Below are positions 52,682 to 61,196 of a stretch of 64,000 nucleotides of DNA, piece by piece. How positions within the stretch are numbered: the first letter of the stretch is position 1; every line of letters begins with the position of its first letter. The DNA is from CALCNS01 sp937897315 (GTDB lineage Bacteria > Bacillota > JAAYKD01): assembly GCA_036744005.1 (NCBI GenBank), contig DAINOJ010000001.1, positions 310,001-374,000 of the forward strand. Direction: 5' to 3'. The notes under the pieces were generated by a model. The model made no database searches. It was not told the DNA's origin and saw nothing but the letters and a program-made list of their open reading frames with translations. The translations under genes were made by a program, and so were the position numbers.

Positions 52682-53506
52682 TTAGCCCAGAGCCACATCC
52701 AAAATCATCATCACACAGAAGCCGACTAATGCGCCGAGGGTTGCTATATCGGTTCTAGATCCCCCAATTTCGCATTGGGCTTCCGGAATTAACTCTTCCA
52801 CCACCACGTAAATCATCGCTCCTGCGGCAAACGCAAGTGCATAAGGTAGAATGGACCGCATACTAATCACGGCAATTGCACCAAAAACTCCAGCTATGGG
52901 TTCCACAATTCCAGAAGCTTGACCGTAAAGAAATGCTTTTGTACGGCTGAAACCTTCACGGCGTAATGGAATGGATACAGCAGCTCCTTCTGGAAAATTC
53001 TGTAAACCTATACCTATCGCCAAGGCAATGGCACCCGCAACGGAAGCACCTGTAATGCTACCACTGGCAGCTGCACCAAAAGCGACACCCACTGCAAGCC
53101 CTTCGGGAATGTTGTGCAAAGTAATCGCCAAGACCAATAGAACACTTCTATGCCACGATGTTTTTGGTCCTTCTGATTTCTCGGAGTCTAATCCTAAATG
53201 TAAATGTGGTATTAATTTATCGACCGCATATAAAAATCCACCACCGAACAAAAAACCCAAAGAAGCAGTGATCCACGCAACTTGACCAAGTTCATCTGCC
53301 ATGGCAATACTGGGTGCCAAAAGTGACCAAAAACTGGCTGCAATCATCACACCTGCAGCAAATCCTAACATACCATTTAGCACGTTCTTGTGAATTGTTT
53401 TAAAGAAGAAAACAAGAGCTGCCCCTGCTGCAGTCACTCCGTAGGTAAACAATGTACCAAACAAGGCTTGTTGTACTGGTGTGAATTGCTTAAAAAAACG
53501 TATCAC
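52682..53506 (-). CDS. ZIP-family metal transporter
   Basis: A 274-residue membrane protein with about eight segments. The two signature metal motifs are present: HNIPEG in segment IV and QNFPEG in segment V, which form the binuclear metal site. ZIP proteins import zinc and related divalent cations. The histidine-containing loop (PHLHLGLDSEKSEG) between segments III and IV is typical. Start GTG after AAGGG. Confidence 0.92.
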   Translation of the reverse strand: MIRFFKQFTPVQQALFGTLFTYGVTAAGAALVFFFKTIHKNVLNGMLGFAAGVMIAASFWSLLAPSIAMADELGQVAWITASLGFLFGGGFLYAVDKLIPHLHLGLDSEKSEGPKTSWHRSVLLVLAITLHNIPEGLAVGVAFGAAASGSITGASVAGAIALAIGIGLQNFPEGAAVSIPLRREGFSRTKAFLYGQASGIVEPIAGVFGAIAVISMRSILPYALAFAAGAMIYVVVEELIPEAQCEIGGSRTDIATLGALVGFCVMMILDVALG

Positions 53507-53524
53507 AGACTACCCTTCTTTCCT

Positions 53525-54412
53525 TTACACAATTGTATTGCGTAAAACACCTATTCCGGCGATCTCGCACTCGACGACATCGCCTTTTTTCATAAAACGA
53601 GGTGGTTTAAAGCCCATGCCTACACCCGATGGTGTACCGGTGGCAATGATATCTCCCGGCTCCAGGGTAATTCCTTGCGAGAAATCCGAGATAATTTTTG
53701 CCACATCATGAATGAGCAAGTCGGTAGTAGAATGTTGACGCACTTCTCCATTGACTCGGCTCTCGACTACAACCAATGGTGGATAAGCAAACGCCGATTT
53801 ATGCACGATGACCGGCCCCATCACGCTATAGGTATCGAGGCTTTTCCCCTTAAACCACTGCAAATGCCCACGTTGTAAACGTCGAGATGAAATATCGTTA
53901 AAGATGCTGTAGCCAAAAATAAAATCTTCCACCTGTTCCCTCGAAATATTTCTTCCCTTTTTGCCGATGACGACAGCCAACTCTACCTCATAATCGAGCT
54001 CCTCATCCAAATCGGTGAAGCCATAAATCTCTTCGTTGTGACCCACAATGCGTGTAGTTCGCTTCGAAAAATAAACAGGAACTTCCTGTGTGGCCAAGCT
54101 AGCACTTAATGTCCCGGTGGTTTCTGCTCGATGAGAAGCATAATTCACGCCAACGCAAATGATATCATGTTTGGGGCGAATAATCGGTGCGCGAAAAGCG
54201 ATCTCGCTCACCGATATTCCCTCTCCCTTTCCACATTGACTCATATCGAAAAAGATTGCCAACTCTGCCGGCGTGATCTGTTCAATTAGCTCATTCATAT
54301 TCGTATAATGGTCGTGCTGCAGGACTTCAGAGACTGCCAATACTCGTGCACCATCTTGACTCATGACTCCCACCTGTTCTTTTCCGTGAAACTCAAACGT
54401 TAAAAATTTCAT
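53525..54412 (-). CDS. Fumarylacetoacetate hydrolase (FAH)-family protein
   Basis: A 295-residue FAH-fold hydrolase. The core domain starts at DIICVGVNYASHRAE; metal-binding residues are in ELDYEVELAVVIGK, and the end has GDIIATGTPSGVGMGF. Members cleave C-C bonds of acylpyruvates or catechol ring-fission products, or act as oxaloacetate decarboxylases; the substrate is unknown. The ATG at 54412 follows GGAGG; upstream in-frame codons to 54574 lack a binding site. Confidence 0.9.
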   Translation of the reverse strand: MKFLTFEFHGKEQVGVMSQDGARVLAVSEVLQHDHYTNMNELIEQITPAELAIFFDMSQCGKGEGISVSEIAFRAPIIRPKHDIICVGVNYASHRAETTGTLSASLATQEVPVYFSKRTTRIVGHNEEIYGFTDLDEELDYEVELAVVIGKKGRNISREQVEDFIFGYSIFNDISSRRLQRGHLQWFKGKSLDTYSVMGPVIVHKSAFAYPPLVVVESRVNGEVRQHSTTDLLIHDVAKIISDFSQGITLEPGDIIATGTPSGVGMGFKPPRFMKKGDVVECEIAGIGVLRNTIV

Positions 54413-54580
54413 AGGATACCTCCGTTCCATGCTACCTTTTTGTACAAACTCATTCATTTTCCATGAGAATACGTGATTCATCGCAAAAATGCGATATGAA
54501 CCCTTAAACAATATGTAATAATTCCAGTTTCTCTTTTCAAAGTAAGAATACCTTTGCAATAAACCCATAGCCACATAAAA

Positions 54581-54603
54581 AAACTCCCGGTTAGGGAGTT
54601 TTT
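54581..54603 (-). terminator. Rho-independent terminator after the secreted C39-like protease gene
   Basis: A short stem AAAACTCCC/GGGAGTTTT with a 5-base loop; the minus-strand 3' side runs into T residues. Confidence 0.85.
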
Positions 54604-54613
54604 AGTGATAGTC

Positions 54614-55321
54614 TTATTTTTCCACGGTAAGGATTCTGGTTCCCGGCTGCCATATTTGGGCTAATCTTTCGTGAGTGAAAGTCGCTTGGCTGCCGATTGC
54701 TTCTGGTTTACCCGGATCATTACAGTAGAAGTTCTCTGCATCGTATCCGTAAACCAAAGTAAAATGATACACATTGGCGTTGGATTTTTGACCATAAATG
54801 CGATTCACAGGAATGATGACCGGAGAGCCGGCATCGAGGTAATCTTTAATATCTTGAATACTTTGTCCGACTTTGAGAACGACATGTTCAAATCCCATAA
54901 ACTCAGAAAGAATGACTTTCATATCGGCGGTATTAACCCCTTCTGCCGGGCCGGTATACTCGTAGCCAACCGGAGGTCTGGTATAGGTCTTGGGGTTCTT
55001 TCCTTGATATGAACTCAGTTGATCATAGATGAATTCATCCACTTCAAGGATGCGTTCCGGAGTGGGGATGGTTTCTTTGAAGTATGATTCCAGCATCACT
55101 AGAGTAGCGGGACCACAATTCATGGCCGTAATGATTTCACTTTGTGGCTTTTGATGTTCATACCATTGAGCAACCCATTGTTCCGGTGTAATCTGCGATA
55201 AATATGTAACCTGTAACATCGTTCCGCTCGAAGCTGCCATGGTCTTACCATCGAACAAGGCAACCGAAAAGACAGAGAGTAATACAAGTACTACGATCAC
55301 TTTGGATATTTTGTTTGTCAT
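54614..55321 (-). CDS. Secreted C39-like cysteine protease
   Basis: A 235-residue exported protein. The signal peptide ends near residue 30 (AASSG). The papain-like catalytic residues of the C39 family are visible: Cys69 in MNCGPATLVM, His186 in YHFTLVYGYD and Asp202 in CNDPG. Unlike bacteriocin-processing C39 domains it is not fused to an ABC transporter, so it is a free extracellular peptidase of unknown target. The ATG follows AAAGGAGG. Confidence 0.85.
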   Translation of the reverse strand: MTNKISKVIVVLVLLSVFSVALFDGKTMAASSGTMLQVTYLSQITPEQWVAQWYEHQKPQSEIITAMNCGPATLVMLESYFKETIPTPERILEVDEFIYDQLSSYQGKNPKTYTRPPVGYEYTGPAEGVNTADMKVILSEFMGFEHVVLKVGQSIQDIKDYLDAGSPVIIPVNRIYGQKSNANVYHFTLVYGYDAENFYCNDPGKPEAIGSQATFTHERLAQIWQPGTRILTVEK

Positions 55322-56020
55322 TTTAAGTCTCCTCCTTTAGTGATCGATTCGTATAGACCGGTTCTTTAGCTTCCAGATCTTGTTCTTACTCTAGTTGTAG
55401 AAAAGAAATTCTATCGTCACGTAACATATTTAGTTACATCAATAATTCTATATATGCAAAAATGCTCCTTCTTTCGTGTTTGTCGTAATCTAATACATAT
55501 TGGTGTTTAGAGTATGTTGCTCATTATATTTTGTCAATGATTAGTGTGCTAACTATATTTATGATAATATTATTTGAATGGATACTAATTTCTCGATTAC
55601 AGCATTAATATGCATGAGAATGCGGTGTATGGTCTATTTGCTCTGCTAAATTGGTTCAATAGGTGTATATACATGTGTTTTCGTGATATAATGAACAAAT
55701 ATTTGTGATTTCCAGCGATTTTTAAACGTTGATGAGGGATTTTGCAACTACAAATGCTTTGATAGAAGTATTCATAAATGTAAACTTAAAGATGAACATG
55801 CCAGTTTTTAATATTTACTTCGTAATGTAATTTGTAACCACAATGTGCAAAATCTTTGATAAAGCACTCCCTAGTAACACGAATTATTATTAGTTTGCTT
55901 ACTGTTTATATGTTTGTAATCTAATTAATAAAGAATCTTTGTAACAAGAAAGGAGTTTCCCTTATTTCATCAAATTAGGAACAAGAACACTAAACCATTC
56001 AGGCACGAAAGGAGATTTCT
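55322..56020. other. 699-base gene-free AT-rich region
   Basis: No reading frame with coding character, tRNA or inverted repeat of note was found. The stretch is clearly AT-richer than its neighbours, with many TTATA, ATATT and TAATA words. It holds the promoters of the protease gene (minus) and the aminotransferase (plus), but most of it is unexplained; it could be a remnant, a matrix of regulator sites or foreign DNA. Confidence 0.6.
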
Positions 56021-57229
56021 ATGAATCTAAAGCATAAAATGACGAAAGAGTTCCGGCAGGTGGAAGGCGGATTATTCTCCAAGGTACAAAAAGCCGATGT
56101 GGGAGATGGTTACATCAAAATGGCAGAACAAGGTGTCGCTTTACTCGGATGGGCAGATCCATTTTTCCCCGACCCGGTATTACCAAAACATGTCGGTGAT
56201 GCTCTGCTACATGCATTCCGACATGGAACTCCTTCCCACTACACCATGCCTATTGGTAGCTCTCAGCTCAAACAAAGAATAGCGCACAAGATTACAAAAC
56301 AAAGTGGAGTCGAATTGGACCCCAGTAGAAACATCTTAGTAACACCAGGGTCTGATTCTGGTTTGTTCTATGCCATGTTGCCATTTATTGAACCTGGGGA
56401 CGAAGTGATGATACCCGACCCAAGCTATCCGAATAATTTTCAAAACACCCGCATCTTGGGTGGAGTTGCTGTTAGTGTGCCGTTACATGAGAGTGAAAAC
56501 TATCAAATAAATCTAACGGAGTTCGAAAAACGATATACCACCAAAACCAAAATGGTGGTGCTAACCCACCCCAATAATCCAACAACGACGGTATTTCGGC
56601 GTGAAAATTTAGAAAAGCTATGCAACTGGATTATAGATAAAGACCTGATCCTTGTGGTGGACCAGGCCTTTGAAGATCATATTTACGATGGGATTGAGTT
56701 TGTGATCCCTGCATTTCTTCCAAAGATGTGGGAACGTACTATCACAGTGTGTTCGGTTTCTAAAGGGTTGGCTTTAAGCGGTTTTCGCGTGGGGTATATC
56801 TATTGCAATGATCACTTTATGGATGCTTATTATGGTGCGGCGGTCAGTGTGCTGGGGGCAACCAATACCGCAGCGCAAATTGCCGTGATTTCCGCTTTGG
56901 AGGACGATTCCTTTGTGCAAAAATATGGAGAGATTTTTAACAGGCGTAGGAAGTTCTTGTGTGAATTGGTGGATTCCTCAAGTAAAGTCACAATGGTTAA
57001 ACCCGAATCCTCGTTCCTTGCTTGGATAAACGTCTCAAAGTTAGGTAAGTCCAGCGAAATTGTGGATTACTTGGTAAAGGAAGCTAAAGTTGCAGTGAAC
57101 AATGGATATGCCTATGGTCCCAATGCCGGAGAGCACGTCCGCGTTGTCTATGGCTGTCTCGCGGACGATTCTGAGCTCTTCCGCGCCCTTGAACGCATGA
57201 TCTCCGCCCTCGATAAATTTACCACATAG
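56021..57229 (+). CDS. Class I/II PLP-dependent aminotransferase
   Basis: A 402-residue fold-type I aminotransferase. The PLP lysine is Lys248 in SVSKGLALSGFRVGY; other marks are TPGSDSGLFYAML near residue 108, NNPTTT near 185 and DQAFEDH near 214. Similar proteins transfer amino groups of aspartate, aromatic or diaminopimelate-type substrates, so the substrate is open. The ATG follows GAAAGGAG. The last codons and the stop (KFTT-TAG) lie inside a REP-like palindrome. A nitrilase gene follows 85 bases downstream on the same strand. Confidence 0.88.
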   Translation: MNLKHKMTKEFRQVEGGLFSKVQKADVGDGYIKMAEQGVALLGWADPFFPDPVLPKHVGDALLHAFRHGTPSHYTMPIGSSQLKQRIAHKITKQSGVELDPSRNILVTPGSDSGLFYAMLPFIEPGDEVMIPDPSYPNNFQNTRILGGVAVSVPLHESENYQINLTEFEKRYTTKTKMVVLTHPNNPTTTVFRRENLEKLCNWIIDKDLILVVDQAFEDHIYDGIEFVIPAFLPKMWERTITVCSVSKGLALSGFRVGYIYCNDHFMDAYYGAAVSVLGATNTAAQIAVISALEDDSFVQKYGEIFNRRRKFLCELVDSSSKVTMVKPESSFLAWINVSKLGKSSEIVDYLVKEAKVAVNNGYAYGPNAGEHVRVVYGCLADDSELFRALERMISALDKFTT

Positions 57230-57290
57230 GGGACAGTCCCCTTAGTGGCGAATATTTACCATATAGGGGACTGTCCCCTATGTGGTAAAT
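57215..57290. repeat. Two tandem REP-like palindromes at the aminotransferase 3' end
   Basis: Element 1 (57215-57257) and element 2 (57254-57290) are both of the form TTTACCAcATAGGGGAC-GTCCCCTATGTGG. The second is an inverted repeat of 18 bases with one G-T pair and a one-base centre. The first supplies the TAG stop codon of the aminotransferase. A third member lies at 58325. Confidence 0.75.
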
Positions 57291-57314
57291 AGAGAACAAA
57301 CAAAGGAGAAGTAT

Positions 57315-58229
57315 ATGGAAAACAAGTTAAAAATCGCTGTCATACAAGACGCGCCGGTGTTATTTGATTTAAGCCAAACGATGAAGAAAACCATAGAACT
57401 GACGAAGCAGGCTGCCGCAACCGGAGCCAAGCTCATCGTCTTTCCTGAAAGCTTTATCCCCTGCTATCCTCGCGGACTTACCTTTGGCATGGTCGTAGGC
57501 AGTCGTACTCAGGCGGCACGCGAAGACTTTCAACGCTACTACGACAATTCGGTTGCCGTACCGGGTCCAGAAGTGGACCAACTTGCTGCACTCAGCCAAG
57601 AGCTTCAAATCTATCTCTCCATAGGTGTCACCGAAAAAAACGGAAACGGCCTCGACGGTACGCTCCACTGCAGCATTCTCTTCTTCGGTCCCGAAGGCTA
57701 TCTGGGTCATCACCGCAAACTCAAGCCCACTGCAGCGGAACGGATGATCTGGGGCGAAGATGACGGCTCTACGCTAACAGTGGTAGACACTCCCTATGGG
57801 AAAATGGGTGCGTTAATCTGCTGGGAAAATTATATGCCACTCGCCCGCATGGCGCTCTACAGCAAAGGTGTAAAGCTGTACATCGTCCCTACCGCCGATC
57901 AACGTGAAATATACCAGGCAACCTTACGTCACATCGCTTTTGAAGGCCGCTGTTTTGTGATTGCTAGCAACCAGTATGTAGAAAAGAAGATGTATCCCAG
58001 CGATCTGCAATACTACAGGGACCTCGATAATCAGCCCGAAGTCATGTGCCGCGGTGGGAGTTGTATCATCAACCCTTACGGTGAATATGTTGCGGGTCCA
58101 TTGTTCGATGCACCCGGTATTCTTACTGCTGAAGTGGACATGAACCAAATTACGCAATCCAAGTTCGACTGGGACCCGGTAGGGCATTACAACCGGCCAG
58201 AGATCTTTAAATTTGAAGTGAAAGAATAG
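57315..58229 (+). CDS. Nitrilase (carbon-nitrogen hydrolase family, nitrilase branch)
   Basis: A 304-residue nitrilase-superfamily enzyme with the full catalytic triad: Glu45 (FPESFIP), Lys135 (HHRKLKPT) and Cys169 (CWENYMPLA). The CWENYMP motif is typical of true nitrilases that hydrolyse a nitrile to an acid plus ammonia, rather than amidases. No signal peptide. The ATG follows AAAGGAG; a longer in-frame start at 57282 sits in the REP-like repeat. The DNA looks GC-richer than neighbouring genes, a hint of acquisition. Cotranscription with the aminotransferase is possible. Confidence 0.9.
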   Translation: MENKLKIAVIQDAPVLFDLSQTMKKTIELTKQAAATGAKLIVFPESFIPCYPRGLTFGMVVGSRTQAAREDFQRYYDNSVAVPGPEVDQLAALSQELQIYLSIGVTEKNGNGLDGTLHCSILFFGPEGYLGHHRKLKPTAAERMIWGEDDGSTLTVVDTPYGKMGALICWENYMPLARMALYSKGVKLYIVPTADQREIYQATLRHIAFEGRCFVIASNQYVEKKMYPSDLQYYRDLDNQPEVMCRGGSCIINPYGEYVAGPLFDAPGILTAEVDMNQITQSKFDWDPVGHYNRPEIFKFEVKE

Positions 58230-58268
58230 AAAGCACTGGGAGTGAAGTGAATCACTCCCAGTGCTTTT
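58230..58268 (+). terminator. Rho-independent terminator of the nitrilase gene
   Basis: A perfect 16-bp stem AAAGCACTGGGAGTGA with a 6-base loop (58230-58245 with 58252-58267), ending in TTTT. Confidence 0.88.
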
Positions 58269-58277
58269 CTACAAGGT

Positions 58278-58319
58278 AGGGTACGCGTTATGTTGCGAAA
58301 CGCGAAACGCCCCCTCAGT
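58278..58319 (+). repeat. Dispersed repeat, copy B
   Basis: Reads AGGGTACGCGTTATGTTGC followed by GAAACGCGAAACGCCCC; matches copy A at 46539-46582 (opposite strand) in about 36 of 42 positions. Confidence 0.65.
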
Positions 58320-58324
58320 TGCGG

Positions 58325-58365
58325 AAATTTACCACTTAGGGGACTGTCCCCTAAGTGGTAAATTT
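58325..58365. repeat. REP-like palindrome at the 3' end of the second OppF-like gene
   Basis: A perfect 20-bp inverted repeat AAATTTACCACTTAGGGGAC with a one-base centre, directly adjoining the stop of the ATPase gene and 97 bases from the nitrilase stop. Same family as 57215 and 57254. It may also stop convergent transcripts. Confidence 0.8.
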
Positions 58366-59327
58366 TATAAACCGTTGATTTCTTTGGCAAAGTGGCAGGC
58401 CACAAAATGCCCAGGAGTGGCCTCATATAAGGCAGGAGTTTCGTGAGAACATCGTTCCTGAGCATAAGGACATCGCTTGGCAAACCGGCACTCATTACCA
58501 GGGTTAATGGGAGAGGTGATTTCCCCTTTGATTAGTTTTCTCTCCTTCTTCGCACCAATCACCGGAATGGGCACCGCCGCCAATAAAGCTTGTGTGTAAG
58601 GATGATATCGTCTCAAAAACATCTCTTCCGAATCGGCAAACTCCACCATACTTCCCAAATACATGACCAAAATGTCATTAGACACGTGTCTTACCACAGA
58701 CATATCGTGAGTAATAAACATATAGGTCAACCCCAGTTCGTCTTGTAAGTCTTGCATGAGGTTAATGATCTGTGCCTGTATAGATACATCCAATGCCGAA
58801 ACCGGTTCGTCACACACAATAAACTTCGGGTTCAAAGCCAAGGCCCGAGCAACCCCGATGCGTTGCCTGCGTCCACCGTCTAATTCGTGTGGATACGCAT
58901 CGGACAATCGTAATGCCAAGCCGACGGTATCCATCAGCTCTGTTAACTTCTTATCGAGTTCCTGCTGGTTTGCACACTTCTTATAAATAAGCAGAGGTTC
59001 CGCAATAAGTTGGCTCACAGACATGCGTGGATTCAACGAAGAAAATGGATCCTGAAAAATCATCTGCATATCTTCACGCAGTGCTTTTAGCTCCGCCCCT
59101 TTGACATCGCTAATATCTTTGCCCTCAAAATAGATTTCCCCACCGGTTCTCTCATGCAAGTGGATGACGGTACGTCCCAATGTAGATTTCCCACAACCCG
59201 ACTCTCCCACCACACCTAAGGTTGTTCCGCGCTCAATCTTGAAATTGATATCATCGACGGCATGCAAGTTCCCTCTGGGTGTCTTAAAATACTTCTTGAG
59301 ATTTCGGACCTCCAATAAAGTTGACAT
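58365..59327 (-). CDS. Peptide ABC transporter ATPase, OppF/DppF-like (system 2)
   Basis: A 320-residue ATPase with Walker A GESGCGKSTLG, FQDPFSSLNPR, the LDGGRRQRIGVARAL signature and Walker B FIVCDEPVSALD. It is closely similar to the OppF-like protein of system 1 (same LDGG variant), with a C-terminal cysteine-rich end CRFAKRCPYAQERC. The start at 59327 follows GGGGGTAAGG; longer starts run into the upstream gene. Confidence 0.93.
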   Translation of the reverse strand: MSTLLEVRNLKKYFKTPRGNLHAVDDINFKIERGTTLGVVGESGCGKSTLGRTVIHLHERTGGEIYFEGKDISDVKGAELKALREDMQMIFQDPFSSLNPRMSVSQLIAEPLLIYKKCANQQELDKKLTELMDTVGLALRLSDAYPHELDGGRRQRIGVARALALNPKFIVCDEPVSALDVSIQAQIINLMQDLQDELGLTYMFITHDMSVVRHVSNDILVMYLGSMVEFADSEEMFLRRYHPYTQALLAAVPIPVIGAKKERKLIKGEITSPINPGNECRFAKRCPYAQERCSHETPALYEATPGHFVACHFAKEINGL

Positions 59328-59338
59328 TGCCTTACCCC

Positions 59339-60304
59339 CTATACTCCAAGATGGATGCATTTGACCCAATGCCCCGGTTCGATTTCGATGTTCGGTATGT
59401 CCCCTTGACGACAAGCATCGGTTGCTAAGGGACAACGTTCTGCAAAGGTGCATCCCTCAGGCAAATTCGCGGGGTCCGGCATAAGACCATATATGGGTTT
59501 CAATCGTTTGGCTTTTACACTGAAATTCGGAATGGAACCAAACAACCCGATGGTATACGGATGCTTTGGGTTATTGTAAATCATCGCAATTTCGGCAAAC
59601 TCTACAATTTGCCCCCCATAAATAATGGCAACCCGGTCACAAACCTCTGCCACTACCCCTAAATCATGCGTAATCAGAATGAGAGAGGTGCCTAGTTTCT
59701 TCTTCAAGTTTTCTATGAGATCAATGACCTGTGCTTGAATGGTAACATCCAAAGCAGTCGTTGGCTCATCCGCCAACAACAAAGCAGGGTCGCAGGCTAA
59801 GGCAATCGCGATGACAATACGCTGCTTCATACCGCCTGAAAATTGATGAGGATACTCACTATGTCGAATCCCTTCGATGCCAACGAGTTCCATCATATCC
59901 ATGGATTTCTGCAGGGCTTCCTGGGGAGTAATGTTCTGATGCAGTAAAATTGCTTCAGAGATTTGCTCTCCTACCGTTAGCACCGGGTTTAAAGCCGTCA
60001 TGGGGTCTTGGAAAATCATCGAAATCTCATGACCGCGAATTTTACGCATATCGCTTTCGCTTTTCTTGAGCAAGTCTTCCCCTTTATAGAAGATTTCTCC
60101 TGCCACAATTTTTCCCGGTGGATTGGGAACTAATCGCAAAATTCCTAATGCGGTGGTGGTCTTTCCAGCCCCGGTCTCTCCAACCAACCCTAAGGATTCC
60201 CCTTGCTTTAAGGTTAAGTTAATACCATTGACAGCCCGTACTGTCTCTTTATCGGTGACATAATGAATGGTTAAATTCCTAATATCTAGAATATTATCGC
60301 TCAT
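59339..60304 (-). CDS. Peptide ABC transporter ATPase, OppD/DppD-like (system 2)
   Basis: A 321-residue ATPase: GETGAGKTTTA, FQDPMTALNPV, signature FSGGMKQRIVIA, LLLADEPTTALD and CTFAERCPLATDAC at the end. It forms the heterodimer with the OppF-like subunit 11 bases downstream. The ATG follows GGGGGG. Confidence 0.93.
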   Translation of the reverse strand: MSDNILDIRNLTIHYVTDKETVRAVNGINLTLKQGESLGLVGETGAGKTTTALGILRLVPNPPGKIVAGEIFYKGEDLLKKSESDMRKIRGHEISMIFQDPMTALNPVLTVGEQISEAILLHQNITPQEALQKSMDMMELVGIEGIRHSEYPHQFSGGMKQRIVIAIALACDPALLLADEPTTALDVTIQAQVIDLIENLKKKLGTSLILITHDLGVVAEVCDRVAIIYGGQIVEFAEIAMIYNNPKHPYTIGLFGSIPNFSVKAKRLKPIYGLMPDPANLPEGCTFAERCPLATDACRQGDIPNIEIEPGHWVKCIHLGV

Positions 60305-60316
60305 ATCCCAACCCCC

Positions 60317-61195
60317 CTAAGTCTTCAATCGAGGATCAAGTGCATCACGCAAGCCGTCCCCGAAAAGATTAAAGGCAAAAACCGACAACATAATCGCAAT
60401 ACCCGGATATAGAATAATATGCGGATAATCCCGAATCACAGCGCGCCCACTGGAGAGCATCGAACCCCACTCGGGTGTAGGTGCGGGCACACCTAGACCA
60501 ATAAAACTCAAACCGGAAATGGTCAATATGGAGGTAGCTAAGCCCATAGACACCTGGACAATGATGGGTGCTAAGGAGTTGGGTAAAATATACTTCCACA
60601 TAATTCTACCATCGGAAGCTCCGGTAGCGCGCGCTGCTTCTATATACTCCATTTCGCGCACCATAATCACAGCGGAACGGGTCACTCGAGCAAAGGCTGG
60701 CATACTACCAAGCCCAATAGCCAAAACTAAAACCCTTGTGCTGTTCCCCAGTGCAGCGACAATGGAAATACCCAGCAACACGTTGGGCACGGCCATGAGC
60801 ACATCGATGATTCGCATGAGAATATTATCCACGGTTTTACCGTAATAACCTGCAATGAGTCCAATGGTAACCCCTAAGCTACAAGCAAGCATAATAGAGG
60901 CCAAGCCAATGGTTAAGGAAGTTCTACTTCCCCATACAATTCTCGTGAACATGTCCCGTCCTAATTCGTCGGTACCTAAAATGTGTTCACTGGAAGAGGG
61001 TTGATATCGGTTTCTCAGGTTTTGTTCGGTGTAATCGGGTCCGGCAATTTGTGCTGGAAACAAAGCACAAATGACTAATACGATGATAATAACAAACCCT
61101 AATACGGCTGCTTTGTTTTTCATAAAGCGATGGATGATGTCTTTTAACTGGCTTTTGCGCGCTAAAACTGCTTTGGGTTTCTCGTTTTCCGCCAT
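60317..61195 (-). CDS. Peptide/nickel-type ABC transporter permease, OppC/DppC-like (system 2)
   Basis: A 292-residue permease with six segments. An N-terminal hydrophilic stretch (KPKAVLARKSQLKDIIHRF) precedes the first; the conserved HILGTDELGRDMFTRIVWG and the EAA loop EYIEAARATGASDGRIMWKY identify the class. The ATG at 61195 lies just after the oppB stop with GGAGGG. Confidence 0.93.
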   Translation of the reverse strand: MAENEKPKAVLARKSQLKDIIHRFMKNKAAVLGFVIIIVLVICALFPAQIAGPDYTEQNLRNRYQPSSSEHILGTDELGRDMFTRIVWGSRTSLTIGLASIMLACSLGVTIGLIAGYYGKTVDNILMRIIDVLMAVPNVLLGISIVAALGNSTRVLVLAIGLGSMPAFARVTRSAVIMVREMEYIEAARATGASDGRIMWKYILPNSLAPIIVQVSMGLATSILTISGLSFIGLGVPAPTPEWGSMLSSGRAVIRDYPHIILYPGIAIMLSVFAFNLFGDGLRDALDPRLKT

Positions 61196-61196
61196 A

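Noticed and set aside
55322..56020. tRNA, CRISPR or small RNA gene in the AT-rich region
   Set aside because: No cloverleaf, no repeated spacer pattern and no stable hairpin with a T-run could be found by eye.
57282..57314. Earlier start of the nitrilase gene
   Set aside because: It lies in the REP-like palindrome without a binding site; the ATG at 57315 follows AAAGGAG and gives the usual N-terminus.
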